Positions 33,903 through 42,481 are shown, numbered from the stretch's first letter. The stretch is 64,000 bases of DNA from Candidatus Pseudomonas phytovorans (GCA_029202525.1 CP119325.1:943001-1007000), one strand, 5' to 3'. Made by a program: numbers and translations. Notes: generated by a model not told the origin, from the letters alone.

Positions 33903-35582
33903 TCAACGCTCGTGAACGTAGGTGCCAGGGGCGGCCTCGCCAGCAGCGTAGGCACGGTTGCCCAAGCGGGTTGGCGCTTTTTTCAGCTCACCGGCGCGCT
34001 CGCCCAGCCAGCTTTGCCAGTGCAGCCACCAGGAGTCAGCGTGCTTGGTGGCGTTTTCCTGCCAGGCCAACGGATCACCCGGGCGATCGGCACCGGTCAT
34101 GAAGCGCGACTTGGGGTTGCCCGGCGGGTTGAGGATGCTCTGGATGTGGCCGCTGTTGGACAACACGAACTCGATCTTGCCGCCGAACAGGTGCGCCGAG
34201 CGGTAGCACGACTGCCAGGGGGTGATGTGGTCGTTGGTGCCGGCAACGCTGAAGATGTCGCACTGCACGTTCTTCAGGTTGATAGGGGTGCCGCACACTT
34301 CCAGTGCATCTGCACGGGTAAGCGGGTTGGTCTTGAACATTTCGATCAGGTCGCCGTGAAAGGCGGCCGGCAGCCGTGTGGTGTCGTTGTTCCAGAACAG
34401 GATGTCGAACACCGGCGGCTCGTTGCCGAGCAGGTAGTTGTTGACCCAGTAGTTCCAGATCAGGTCGTTGGGCCGCATCCAGGCAAACACTTTGGCCATG
34501 TCGCTGCCTTCGAGCACGCCGGCCTGGTAGGAGTGGCGCTTGGCGGCCTCCAGGGTTTGCTCATCGCCGAACAGCGCCACCTGGTTGTCCATGGTGGTGT
34601 CCAGCACGCTGACCAGCAGGGTCAGGGCGTTCACCTTGTGTTCGCCCTGCGCGGCATAGTGGCCCACCAGGGCCGTGCAGGTAATGCCGCCCGAGCAAGC
34701 ACCGAGCATGTTCAGGTCCTTGCTGCCGGTGATTGCCAGCACCGCGTCGACTGCCTCTTTCAACGCATCGATGTAGGTGGACAAGCCCCATTCGCGCTGG
34801 GCTTTGGTGGGGTTGCGCCAGCTGATGATGAAGGTTTGTTGCTGCGAGCGCAGGCAGTAGCGCGCCAGGCTCTTTTCCGGGCTCAGGTCGAATACGTAGA
34901 ACTTGTTGATCTGCGGTGGTACCACCAGCAGCGGGCGGGCATGCACCTGCTCGGTGATGGGGCTGTACTGGATCAGCTCCAGCACATCGTTGCGGTACAC
35001 CACTGCACCTTCGCTGGTGCCCAGGTTCTTGCCCACTTCGAAGGCGTCCATGTTCACCTGGCTGGGCATGCCACCGTTGTTTACCATGTCCTTGGCCAGG
35101 TTGGACAGGCCATCGAGCAGGCTCTTGCCACCGGTTTCGAAGAAGCGTTTGACCGCTGCCGGGTTGGACAAGGTATTGGTCGGCGCCATGGCTTCGGTCA
35201 TCAGGGTGATGACGAATTGGCCCCGGCTGATGTCCTGGGGTGGCAGGTCGCTGCTGCCGATCCAGTCCTGCAGCTCCTTGCGCCAGGCCAGGTAGGTTTG
35301 CAGGTAGCGGCGGTACAGCGGGTTGTTGTTCCAGGCCGGGTCGTTGAACCGGCGGTCGTCGCTTTCCGGGGCCAGGCTGGATTTGCCCAGCAGCACGTTC
35401 TTCAGTTCCAGGCCAAAGTGGGCCACATGCTTGGCGCTGTGCAGCGGTTGGCGCACGGCCTGGCGTAGCACGGTGCGTGCCGAACTCAACAGGTCCTTGC
35501 GGCGAATGCCGATGACCGGGTTCAGCCCCAGGGTGTTTTCCGAGGCCTGCCGCTGCAGCTCATCGTTGTTCTTGTTACTCAT
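33903..35582 (-). CDS. phaC1: Class II PHA synthase 1
   Basis: Main mcl-PHA synthase, 559 residues. It has the synthase box GACSGG with the nucleophilic cysteine (LNMLGACSGGITC), the aspartate in SVAGTNDHITPWQ and the histidine in LSNSGHIQSILNPPGN. First gene of phaC1-Z-C2-D. Upstream lies a 268-base region with a sigma-54-type -24/-12 sequence. The start at ATG 35582 (MSNKNNDELQRQ) agrees with the family N-terminus. Confidence 0.97.
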   Translation of the reverse strand: MSNKNNDELQRQASENTLGLNPVIGIRRKDLLSSARTVLRQAVRQPLHSAKHVAHFGLELKNVLLGKSSLAPESDDRRFNDPAWNNNPLYRRYLQTYLAWRKELQDWIGSSDLPPQDISRGQFVITLMTEAMAPTNTLSNPAAVKRFFETGGKSLLDGLSNLAKDMVNNGGMPSQVNMDAFEVGKNLGTSEGAVVYRNDVLELIQYSPITEQVHARPLLVVPPQINKFYVFDLSPEKSLARYCLRSQQQTFIISWRNPTKAQREWGLSTYIDALKEAVDAVLAITGSKDLNMLGACSGGITCTALVGHYAAQGEHKVNALTLLVSVLDTTMDNQVALFGDEQTLEAAKRHSYQAGVLEGSDMAKVFAWMRPNDLIWNYWVNNYLLGNEPPVFDILFWNNDTTRLPAAFHGDLIEMFKTNPLTRADALEVCGTPINLKNVQCDIFSVAGTNDHITPWQSCYRSAHLFGGKIEFVLSNSGHIQSILNPPGNPKSRFMTGADRPGDPLAWQENATKHADSWWLHWQSWLGERAGELKKAPTRLGNRAYAAGEAAPGTYVHER

Positions 35583-35717
35583 CTACGACGCTCCGTTGTC
35601 CTGAGACGAGTACCGGTTGCTGTGACAGGTGCACAGTTCTGAGCCCGGTACTGCTACTCGGGTGACCAGTGATAAGGAACAGCGGTGCTGCGGGGGTTCT
35701 GACTGCCTGCAAAGTGA

Positions 35718-35733
35718 TGCAGGGAACTTGCCA
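35718..35733 (-). promoter_or_regulatory. Sigma-54-type (-24/-12) promoter candidate for phaC1
   Basis: On the minus strand the sequence TGGCAAG-N4-CTGCA matches the RpoN consensus TGGCACG-N4-TTGCA with the obligatory GG and GC dinucleotides 12 bases apart. It lies about 135 bases before the phaC1 ATG. A sigma-54 promoter at phaC1 has been proposed in other pseudomonads. No activator site was identified. Confidence 0.55.
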
Positions 35734-35768
35734 CACCCATTGGTTACCCGACTTTCATGTAATGCGCA

Positions 35769-35792
35769 AGACAGCCCTTCACTGGGCTGTCT
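35769..35792 (-). terminator. Hairpin downstream of the DUF971 gene
   Basis: A perfect nine-pair stem AGACAGCCC / GGGCTGTCT with a six-base loop, 58 bases past the stop of the DUF971 gene and upstream of the phaC1 promoter. It has no long T run on the minus strand, but its location suggests it insulates phaC1 from upstream transcription. Confidence 0.55.
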
Positions 35793-35850
35793 GTAAGTCA
35801 TTCAAACAGATGAATTTAGAAAATGCGCTCTAAACCCTGAAGACCTTGCG

Positions 35851-36228
35851 CTAGAGCATGAGTTTGACCACCGATTCGGCCGGGTCGCGGGATTTTCCGG
35901 CCTTGTGCAGCTCGTCGAGGTATTCGGCCCACAGCTGCTCCTGGCGCAGGCACAGCTGCTCCAGGTATTCCCAGGTGAACAGGCCGCTGTCATGGCCGTC
36001 GTCGAAGGTCAGTTTCAGTGCATATTGGCCGGCGGGTTCCAGGCCGACCAGGCCGACGTTGATTTTGCCAAATTGCAGGATGGGGTTGCCGTGGCCCTGG
36101 ACCTCGGCGGAGGGGGAGTGCACGCGCAGGAGTTCGGCGGGCAGGTGGTAGACCTCGCCGGGGGCGTAGGTGAGGGTGAGGGTTTTCGAGGCTTTGTGCA
36201 GGTTGATGGCGGTGGGCAGGCGGGCCAT
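35851..36228 (-). CDS. DUF971 (gamma-butyrobetaine hydroxylase-like N-terminal) protein
   Basis: A 125-residue protein from ATG 36228 (MARLPTAINLHK). It has the DUF971 pattern: TLTLTYAPGEVYHLPAELLRVHSPSAEV near the N-terminus and a later GQYALKLTFDDGHDSGLFTWEYL. The domain resembles the N-terminal part of gamma-butyrobetaine hydroxylases and is found alone in many proteobacteria beside hslUV; its biochemical role is not settled. Frame extension upstream to 36444 passes through REP sequence and is rejected. It follows hslU on the same strand after a REP pair. Confidence 0.88.
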   Translation of the reverse strand: MARLPTAINLHKASKTLTLTYAPGEVYHLPAELLRVHSPSAEVQGHGNPILQFGKINVGLVGLEPAGQYALKLTFDDGHDSGLFTWEYLEQLCLRQEQLWAEYLDELHKAGKSRDPAESVVKLML

Positions 36229-36290
36229 GGCTGGAATCTCTCGGTAGCTGATGAAGCACAGCTTCTGGAGATTTTGGGGAATGTGCAAGG

Positions 36291-36393
36291 GGGGCTGCTT
36301 TGCAGCCCATCGCGACGCAAGGCCGCTCCTACAGGAAATTGCGGCCCCCTGTAGGAGCGGCCTTGTGTCGCGAAAGGGCCGCAAAGCGGCCCC
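36291..36393. repeat. REP pair (class C, inverted)
   Basis: Two inverted copies with core CGCGAC-CAAGGCCGCTCC TACAG are set about 16 bases apart and flanked by further GGGCTGCTTTGCAGCCC and GGGCCGCAAAGCGGCCC hairpins. This class differs from the CGCGGGC class elsewhere in the window. It separates hslU from the DUF971 gene. Confidence 0.85.
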
Positions 36394-36400
36394 TGCGGTC

Positions 36401-37744
36401 TTACAGGATGTAACGCGACAGGTCTTCGTTCTGCGCCAGCTCACCCAGGTGGCTGTTCACATAGGCAGCGTCGATCTGAATCGGCGCTTCGTCATGGGTG
36501 CTGGCCAGGTCGCCAGCGCTGAACGACACCTCTTCGAGCAAACGCTCAAGCAGGGTGTGCAGGCGGCGGGCACCGATGTTCTCGGTCTTTTCGTTGACCT
36601 GGTAGGCAATCTCGGCCAGGCGCTTGATACCGTCACCGAGAAACTCGATGTTCAGGCCTTCGGTTTTCAGCAGGGCCTGATACTGCTCGGTCAGCGACGC
36701 GTGCGGCTCTTGCAGGATGCGCTCGAAGTCTTCCGGGGTCAGTGCCTTGAGTTCCACACGAATCGGCAGGCGACCTTGCAGCTCGGGTACCAGGTCGCTC
36801 GGCTTGCTCAGGTGGAACGCACCCGAGGCAATGAACAGGATGTGGTCGGTCTTGACCATGCCCAGCTTGGTATTGACGGTGCAACCTTCGATCAGCGGCA
36901 GCAGGTCGCGCTGCACGCCTTCACGGGAAACGTCGGCACCACCAACATTGCCACGCTTGGCAACCTTGTCGATCTCGTCGATGAACACGATGCCGTGCTG
37001 CTCGACCGCTTCCAGGGCCTTGGCCTTGAGCTCTTCCTCGTTGACCAGGCGGCTCGCTTCTTCATCGCGAACCATCTTCAGCGCTTCTTTCACCTTCAGC
37101 TTGCGTGCCTTGCGCTTGCCCTTGCCCATATTGGCAAACAGGCTCTGCAGCTGGTTGGTCATTTCTTCCATGCCGGGCGGGGCGGCAATTTCGACGCCCA
37201 CGGCATCGGCCACTTCGATCTCGATTTCCTTGTCGTCCAGCTGGCCTTCGCGCAGGCGCTTGCGGAACAGCTGGCGGGTGTTGGAATCGCTGCTGGTCTG
37301 GGCGGCTTCTTCGCTGAAGCTGGTCACCCGGGCCTGCGGCAGCAGGGCATCGAGGATACGGTCTTCAGCGGCGTCTTCGGCGCGGTGGCGCACGTTGATG
37401 ATCTCTTGCTCGCGCAGCATCTTCAGCGCTGCATCGGCCAGGTCACGGATGATCGACTCGACGTCGCGGCCCACGTAGCCCACTTCGGTGAACTTGGTGG
37501 CTTCGACCTTGAGGAACGGCGCGTTGGCCAGTTTGGCCAGGCGGCGGGCGATTTCGGTCTTGCCGACGCCGGTAGGGCCGATCATCAGGATGTTCTTCGG
37601 CGTTACTTCGGCGCGCAGCTCGGCAGGCAGCTGCATCCGGCGCCAGCGGTTGCGCAGGGCAATGGCCACGGCGCGCTTGGCGTCGTCCTGGCCGATGATG
37701 TGGCGGTTGAGTTCGTGGACGATCTCGCGGGGGGTCATGGACAT
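36401..37744 (-). CDS. hslU: ATP-dependent protease ATPase subunit HslU (ClpY)
   Basis: AAA+ unfoldase that feeds substrates to HslV. The protein is 447 residues from ATG 37744 (MSMTPREIVHEL). It has the Walker A GPTGVGKTEIARRLA, the GYVGRDVE pore motif, Walker B GIVFIDEIDKV, a sensor region and the C-terminal DLSRYIL that docks into HslV. A TTG at 37750 would add two residues without support. hslV lies 76 bases upstream on the same strand. Confidence 0.97.
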   Translation of the reverse strand: MSMTPREIVHELNRHIIGQDDAKRAVAIALRNRWRRMQLPAELRAEVTPKNILMIGPTGVGKTEIARRLAKLANAPFLKVEATKFTEVGYVGRDVESIIRDLADAALKMLREQEIINVRHRAEDAAEDRILDALLPQARVTSFSEEAAQTSSDSNTRQLFRKRLREGQLDDKEIEIEVADAVGVEIAAPPGMEEMTNQLQSLFANMGKGKRKARKLKVKEALKMVRDEEASRLVNEEELKAKALEAVEQHGIVFIDEIDKVAKRGNVGGADVSREGVQRDLLPLIEGCTVNTKLGMVKTDHILFIASGAFHLSKPSDLVPELQGRLPIRVELKALTPEDFERILQEPHASLTEQYQALLKTEGLNIEFLGDGIKRLAEIAYQVNEKTENIGARRLHTLLERLLEEVSFSAGDLASTHDEAPIQIDAAYVNSHLGELAQNEDLSRYIL

Positions 37745-37820
37745 GGTCAATAGGGGCCTTGGGCAGATGAGTCAGCGTGGAAAAGCCCCTTCACCGGGAA
37801 GAGGCGCCAGAGCAGCTGAA

Positions 37821-38351
37821 TCAGTCGGCCAGGTCCTGCTCCTCGATGGTCAGGTTGTGGTTGGTGAATACGCAGATGTCGCCGGCGATGTTCAGGGCGG
37901 TTTCAGCGATTTCGCGGGCCGAAAGGTCGGTCTTGTTCAGCAGGGCGCGGGCTGCGGCCTGGGCATAGGCGCCACCGGAACCCATGGCGATCAGGCCGTC
38001 TTCGGGTTCGACCACGTCACCGTTGCCGGTGATGATCAGGGAGGCGTCCTTGTTGGCCACGGCCAGCATGGCCTCCAGGCGGCTCAGGGAACGGTCGGTA
38101 CGCCACTCCTTGGCCAGCTCGACGGCGGCGCGAACCAGATGGCCCTGGTGTTTTTCCAGCTGCCCTTCGAAGCGCTCGAACAGGGTGAAGGCGTCGGCGG
38201 TGGCACCGGCGAAGCCTGCAATGACCTGGCCGTGGTACAGGCGACGCACTTTCTTGGCGTTGCCTTTCATCACGGTGTTGCCGAGGGATACCTGGCCGTC
38301 GCCGCCCATGACGACTTTGCCGTTACGGCGGACAGAAACGATGGTGGTCAA
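37821..38351 (-). CDS. hslV: ATP-dependent protease subunit HslV (ClpQ), TTG start
   Basis: Proteasome-type threonine peptidase of the HslUV complex. The true start is the TTG at 38351 (fMet then TTIVSVRRNGK); it gives 176 residues, the family length, and puts Thr at position 2, which must become the N-terminal nucleophile after Met removal. An ATG at 38399 in the same frame would add 16 residues and block the active site. A GGAG element lies upstream of the TTG. Also seen are GGDGQVSLG and GSGGAYAQAAARAL. Confidence 0.95.
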   Translation of the reverse strand: MTTIVSVRRNGKVVMGGDGQVSLGNTVMKGNAKKVRRLYHGQVIAGFAGATADAFTLFERFEGQLEKHQGHLVRAAVELAKEWRTDRSLSRLEAMLAVANKDASLIITGNGDVVEPEDGLIAMGSGGAYAQAAARALLNKTDLSAREIAETALNIAGDICVFTNHNLTIEEQDLAD

Positions 38352-38458
38352 GGGGAGAGTCTCCACGCAGCGGGGCGAAAGTGCCTGATGCAGACTCATA
38401 TGGGGGTGGGGGGGAAGATTTCAACCGTGGGGGATGAATGGTCAGTGTTCTCCTGCGC

Positions 38459-38553
38459 TGGCCTCATCGCCGGCAAGCCAGCTCCCACAGGAACACCACA
38501 GGCCTTGAGGGCAGTGATTTCCTGTGGGAGCTGGCTTGCCGGCGATGAGGCCA
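38459..38553. repeat. REP pair (class B, inverted)
   Basis: A long inverted repeat beginning TGGCCTCATCGCCGGCAAGC and ending with its complement, containing two facing copies of the CGCCGGCAAGCCAGCTCCC class. It lies between hslV and pyrC' on the same strand and probably marks an mRNA boundary. Confidence 0.87.
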
Positions 38554-38564
38554 GTGAGGGTTAC

Positions 38565-39836
38565 TCAGGCCTCGTGGCAAACGTGCCCATCGACCAAGGT
38601 ATAACGCACGGCGCCCGGCAGGCAGTGGCCGATGAACGGGCAGTTCTCGCCACGCGAGAACCACTGCTCGCCGGCAACCGTCGAGGCTTGCGGGTCGAAC
38701 AGCACCAGGTCGGCCGCACCACCCACTTTCAGCTCACCGGCCGGAAGGCGCAGGGCCGCAGCCGGGCCGCTGCTCAGGCGGGCGAGCAAGGTCGGCAGGT
38801 CGAGCAGGCCGTCCTGCACCAGGGTCATGGCCAGTGGCAGCAGCAGCTCGACACTGCTGATACCCGGCTCCGTGGCGCCGAACGGGGCAAGCTTGGCGTC
38901 GCGCTCATGCGGCTGGTGATGGCTGGAAATTGCCTGGATCACGCCCGATTTGACTGCGGCGCGCAGGCCATCCCGGTCTTTGGCGGTGCGCAGCGGCGGT
39001 TGCACGTGGTACAGGCTGGAAAACTCGCGCAGCGACTCATCGGTGAGGATCAGCTGGTACAGCGCCACATCGGCGGTTACCGGCAGGCCGAGTTCCTGGG
39101 CCTGGGCGATCAGCCTTGCGCCACGGGCGCTGGTGATCTGGCTGAAATGCGCACGCACGCCGCTCTGCTCGACCAGCAGCAGGTTGCGCGCCAGGGCGAC
39201 GGTCTCGGCGGTTTCCGGGATGCCCGGCAGGCCAAGGAAGCTGGCCATGGCACCTTCATGGGCCAGGCCGCCTTGGGCCAGGTCCTGGTCCTGGGAGTGG
39301 AACACCACTGTCAGGTCGAAAGTGGCGGCGTACTCCAGGGCGCGGGCCAGGGTACGGTTGTTGGGGATTTGTTTCAGGCCGTTGCCGAAGGCCACGCAAC
39401 CGGTGTCGCGCAGGGCCACCAGTTCGGCCAGCTGCTCGCCTTCAAGGCCTTTGGTCAGGGCGCCGATCGGGTAGACCTTGCTGTTGGCGGCCTCGCGGGC
39501 GCGGTCCAGAATCAGCTCGGCCACCGCTGAGGTGTCCAGCACAGGCTTGGTCTGCGGCGGGCAGCACAGGCTGGTGACACCGCCGGCCACGGCCGCGCGG
39601 GTTTCGCTGGCGATGTTGCCTTTGCGGCTGTAACCCGGCTCACGCAGGGACACGCCAAGGTCGACCAGGCCCGGTGCGGCGACCATGCCATCGGCCTGGA
39701 TCGTGCGGCTGGCACTGAAACCGGCCGGCGCGGCGCCGATGGCAGCAATGCGGCCACTCTCCAGGTGCAGGTCGGTCACCTGGTCCAGGCCCGTCCTGGG
39801 ATCGATGACCCGGGCGCCAAGAATACTGATGGTCAC
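38565..39836 (-). CDS. pyrC': Inactive dihydroorotase homologue PyrC' (ATCase partner)
   Basis: A 423-residue amidohydrolase-fold protein related to dihydroorotase. Where active enzymes have the metal-binding DxHxH, this one reads LVDLGVSLREPGYSRKG, without the histidines. Pseudomonad PyrC' is known as a non-catalytic subunit required to assemble the pyrB ATCase dodecamer. It starts with GTG in a GTGA overlap with pyrB, which supports equal production of the two subunits. Confidence 0.94.
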   Translation of the reverse strand: MTISILGARVIDPRTGLDQVTDLHLESGRIAAIGAAPAGFSASRTIQADGMVAAPGLVDLGVSLREPGYSRKGNIASETRAAVAGGVTSLCCPPQTKPVLDTSAVAELILDRAREAANSKVYPIGALTKGLEGEQLAELVALRDTGCVAFGNGLKQIPNNRTLARALEYAATFDLTVVFHSQDQDLAQGGLAHEGAMASFLGLPGIPETAETVALARNLLLVEQSGVRAHFSQITSARGARLIAQAQELGLPVTADVALYQLILTDESLREFSSLYHVQPPLRTAKDRDGLRAAVKSGVIQAISSHHQPHERDAKLAPFGATEPGISSVELLLPLAMTLVQDGLLDLPTLLARLSSGPAAALRLPAGELKVGGAADLVLFDPQASTVAGEQWFSRGENCPFIGHCLPGAVRYTLVDGHVCHEA

Positions 39837-40837
39837 TGGGCGTTCTCCTGGTCGAATTGACGTTGCGCGTTCTGCCCGCTCATGGCCATGGACAGCACGG
39901 CCATGCGCACGGCGATGCCGTAGGTGACCTGATTGAGGATCACCGAGTGCTTGCCGTCGGCCACGGCCGACTCGATTTCCACGCCACGGTTGATCGGGCC
40001 CGGGTGCATGACGATGGCGTCAGGCTTGGCCCCGGCCAGGCGCGCGGTGGTCAGGCCGAACAGGCGGTAGAACTCGCCTTCGCTGGGCAGCAGGCCGCCG
40101 GCCATGCGCTCACGCTGCAGGCGCAGCATGATCACCACGTCGACATCCTTGAGGCCTTCGGCGAGATCGGTGTAAACCTTGACGCCGTACTGTTCGATGC
40201 CGATCGGGATCAGGGTTTTCGGGCCGATCACGCGGATGTCCGGGCAACCCAGCGCTTTGAGCGCCAGCATGTCGGAGCGGGCCACGCGCGAGTGCAGGAT
40301 GTCGCCGACGATGGCCACCGAGAGGTTCTCGAAGCTGCCTTTGTGGCGGCGGATGGTGAGCATGTCGAGCATGCCCTGGGTCGGGTGCGCGTGGCGGCCG
40401 TCACCGCCGTTGATCACGGCAACGTCCGGGCACACGTGCTCGGCGATGAAGTGCGCGGCGCCAGAGTCGGAATGGCGGACGACGAACATGTCGGCGGCCA
40501 TGGCTTCCAGGTTGCGCAGGGTGTCGAACAGCGTCTCGCCCTTGCTGGTCGAGGAGGTCGACACGTTCAGGCTGATCACGTCGGCAGACAGGCGCTGGGC
40601 CGCCAGCTCAAAGGTGGTGCGGGTACGGGTCGAGTTCTCGAAGAACACGTTGCACACGGTCTTGCCGCGCAGCAGCGGGACTTTCTTCACGGCCCGGGCA
40701 CCGACTTCCAGGAAGGAGTCGGCGGTGTCGAGGATCTCGGTCAGCAGTTCGCGGGGCAAACCGTCGAGCGAGAGGAAGTGGCGCAGCTGGCCCTGATCAT
40801 TGAGCTGCAGCGGGCGCTTGGCGTCGATTGGCGTCAT
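39833..40837 (-). CDS. pyrB: Aspartate carbamoyltransferase catalytic subunit
   Basis: Catalyses carbamoyl phosphate plus aspartate to carbamoyl aspartate, the committed step of pyrimidine synthesis. The protein has 334 residues. The carbamoyl-phosphate loop is STRTRTTFELAA, with STSSTSKGETLFDTL next; the PALT-region equivalents HVCPDVAVINGGDGRHAHPTQGMLD and the C-terminal HPGPINRGVEIES are intact. The N-terminal extension of the Pseudomonas type is present. It overlaps pyrC' and follows pyrR by 12 bases. Confidence 0.97.
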   Translation of the reverse strand: MTPIDAKRPLQLNDQGQLRHFLSLDGLPRELLTEILDTADSFLEVGARAVKKVPLLRGKTVCNVFFENSTRTRTTFELAAQRLSADVISLNVSTSSTSKGETLFDTLRNLEAMAADMFVVRHSDSGAAHFIAEHVCPDVAVINGGDGRHAHPTQGMLDMLTIRRHKGSFENLSVAIVGDILHSRVARSDMLALKALGCPDIRVIGPKTLIPIGIEQYGVKVYTDLAEGLKDVDVVIMLRLQRERMAGGLLPSEGEFYRLFGLTTARLAGAKPDAIVMHPGPINRGVEIESAVADGKHSVILNQVTYGIAVRMAVLSMAMSGQNAQRQFDQENAQ

Positions 40838-40849
40838 CGCGGGGGACTC

Positions 40850-41368
40850 TTAAAGGGCGGAAGCGGGGGCGAGGTCCTGGCGCTCGAGGGCGAGCGGTGC
40901 GGGTCCGGTCAATTTTACCCGTTCATGGGCGGCCAGCGACAGGGTGGCGCCGAGCACATTCGGGCGGATCGGCAATTCGCCGGCATCCAGATCCAGCAGG
41001 CAGACCAGGGTGACGCTGGCCGGGCGGCCGTAATCGAACAGTTCGTTGAGCGCCGCGCGAATGGTACGACCGCTCATCAGCACGTCATCCACCAGCACCA
41101 GATGCTGGCCCTCGACCTCGAACGGCAGCTCGGACGGGCGCACTTGAGGGTGCAGGCCGTTCTGGCTGAAGTCGTCGCGGTAGAACGAAACGTCCAGCGT
41201 ACCCATGGGGCTGGTGTCGCCCATGGCTTCCTGCAGGGCCTGGGCAACCCAGACACCGCCAGTGCGGATACCGATGTAACGGGGCTCGGTGATTGCCCGG
41301 CGCGCCAGGTGGGCGCGAAGGTCGACAGCCATCTGCCGAACCAGGTCGGCGGGATTGGGTAGGCTCAT
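40850..41368 (-). CDS. pyrR: PyrR bifunctional regulator / uracil phosphoribosyltransferase
   Basis: PRTase-fold protein of 172 residues from ATG 41368 (MSLPNPADLVRQ), with AGGAG upstream. It shows the PRPP loop LVLVDDVLMSGRTIRAAL and the family segment RYIGIRTGGVWVAQAL. In some bacteria PyrR binds pyr mRNA; in pseudomonads it is placed before pyrB and has been linked to pyr regulation. A strong hairpin lies just before its ribosome site. Start codons further upstream are in ruvX and are unlikely. Confidence 0.94.
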   Translation of the reverse strand: MSLPNPADLVRQMAVDLRAHLARRAITEPRYIGIRTGGVWVAQALQEAMGDTSPMGTLDVSFYRDDFSQNGLHPQVRPSELPFEVEGQHLVLVDDVLMSGRTIRAALNELFDYGRPASVTLVCLLDLDAGELPIRPNVLGATLSLAAHERVKLTGPAPLALERQDLAPASAL

Positions 41369-41389
41369 TGCGGGCTCCTCGGAAGGGTG

Positions 41390-41407
41390 CGCCGGGCGGG
41401 CCCGGCG
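41390..41407 (-). promoter_or_regulatory. GC-rich hairpin in the pyrR leader
   Basis: A perfect inverted repeat CGCCGGGC-GG-GCCCGGCG occupies most of the 49 bases between ruvX and pyrR, ending about a dozen bases before the AGGAG of pyrR. No T run follows, so it is not a simple terminator; it may affect translation of pyrR or mark a processing site. Confidence 0.45.
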
Positions 41408-41417
41408 GCAAAGATGA

Positions 41418-41855
41418 TCAGGTATTGGCCTCCAGCCAGCCTTGCAGCAACAGTGCCGCGGCGATGGCGTCGACCGGGTTGTCGCGGTAGCTGCCGCGCT
41501 GGCCACCACGGGCCATGCGCTCGCCTTTGGCCTCGAAGGTGGTCAGGCGCTCGTCGTGGGTGTGCACGGGCAGGTTGAAACGGCCGTTCAGGCGGCGGGC
41601 GAATTTTTCGGCGCGGGCGCTCATTTCGCTGGGTGTGCCGTCCATGTTCAACGGCAGGCCGACGACAATGGCGTCGGGCTTCCATTCGGCAATGAGTTTT
41701 TCCACCTGGGCCCAGTCCGGCACGCCGTTCTGCGCCTTCAGGGTGCACAGCTCGCGGGCCTGGCCGGTGATCACCTGGCCGACGGCCACGCCGATCTGTT
41801 TGGTGCCGTAGTCGAAACCCAGCAACAGCCGTAGCTCTGGTTGAAGTTCTGCCAT
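41418..41855 (-). CDS. ruvX: Putative Holliday-junction resolvase / pre-16S rRNA nuclease RuvX (YqgF)
   Basis: RNase H-like nuclease of 145 residues. Catalytic acidic sites are in LLLGFDYGTKQIGVAVG, DAIVVGLPLNMDGTPSEMSARAEKFA and the final DAIAAALLLQGWL. The family is linked to maturation of the 16S rRNA 5' end. It begins in a one-base overlap (TGATG) with the stop of algH, the usual yqgE-yqgF pairing. Confidence 0.94.
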   Translation of the reverse strand: MAELQPELRLLLGFDYGTKQIGVAVGQVITGQARELCTLKAQNGVPDWAQVEKLIAEWKPDAIVVGLPLNMDGTPSEMSARAEKFARRLNGRFNLPVHTHDERLTTFEAKGERMARGGQRGSYRDNPVDAIAAALLLQGWLEANT

Positions 41856-42424
41856 CAGGCGTGGCCCGCCTGGCTGGTCAGCAGGTGCAGGTTGATGCCA
41901 AGGCTGGCGGCGGCTGCTTCCAGGCGCAGGTCGCTGGCCCGGTCAAAGATGATTTGTGGGTCGAACGGGCAGTTGAGCCAGGCGTTGTCGGCCAGTTCCG
42001 CTTCCAGTTGGCCCGCTTCCCAGCCGGCATAACCCAGTGTGATCAGGCTCTGTTTCGGGCCTACCCCTGCGGCAATTGCAAGCAACACATCCTGCGAGGT
42101 GGTCAGCGACAGCCCTTCAAGGGCCACCGTGGCCTGGAAGCTGCATTCGCTGCTGTGCAGCACGAAGCCGCGGTCGGTCTGCACCGGGCCACCCTGGTAG
42201 ATCGGCACCTGCAAGGTGCTGGCCGGCGGCATTTCGTCCGGGCGCAGCTGCTCGAGGATGTCGGACAGGCTCAGCTCCTGCGGCCGGTTGACCACCAGGC
42301 CCATGGCCCCATGCTCATTGTGCTCGACGATGTACGTGAGGGTCTGGGCGAAGTTCGGATCGGCCATGTGCGGCATGGCGATCAGGAACTGGTGCTTGAG
42401 GTAGCTCGGGGCGAGGGTTTTCAT
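41855..42424 (-). CDS. algH: YqgE/AlgH family protein
   Basis: A 189-residue cytosolic protein of the UPF0301 family. It starts at ATG 42424 (MKTLAPSYLKHQFLIAMPHM) and shows the conserved SYLKHQFLIAMPHMADPNF, EHNEHGAMGLVVNRP and GYAGWEAGQLEAEL. The name comes from a P. aeruginosa locus affecting alginate; the biochemical role is unresolved. It is coupled to ruvX and separated from tonB by a REP pair. Longer frames through the REP are rejected. Confidence 0.94.
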   Translation of the reverse strand: MKTLAPSYLKHQFLIAMPHMADPNFAQTLTYIVEHNEHGAMGLVVNRPQELSLSDILEQLRPDEMPPASTLQVPIYQGGPVQTDRGFVLHSSECSFQATVALEGLSLTTSQDVLLAIAAGVGPKQSLITLGYAGWEAGQLEAELADNAWLNCPFDPQIIFDRASDLRLEAAAASLGINLHLLTSQAGHA

Positions 42425-42481
42425 GGGGGATAGTGTGGCGCCAGGTGACGGGGCTGACAAGGTCCGCTTTGTGTCGCTTGT

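Noticed and set aside
33912..35468. 518-codon frame antisense to phaC1
   Set aside because: A shadow of the synthase gene; a similar frame occurs opposite phaC2, as expected for homologous genes with the same codon bias.
36251..37753. 500-codon frame antisense to hslU
   Set aside because: A shadow; begins in REP sequence and lacks any domain.
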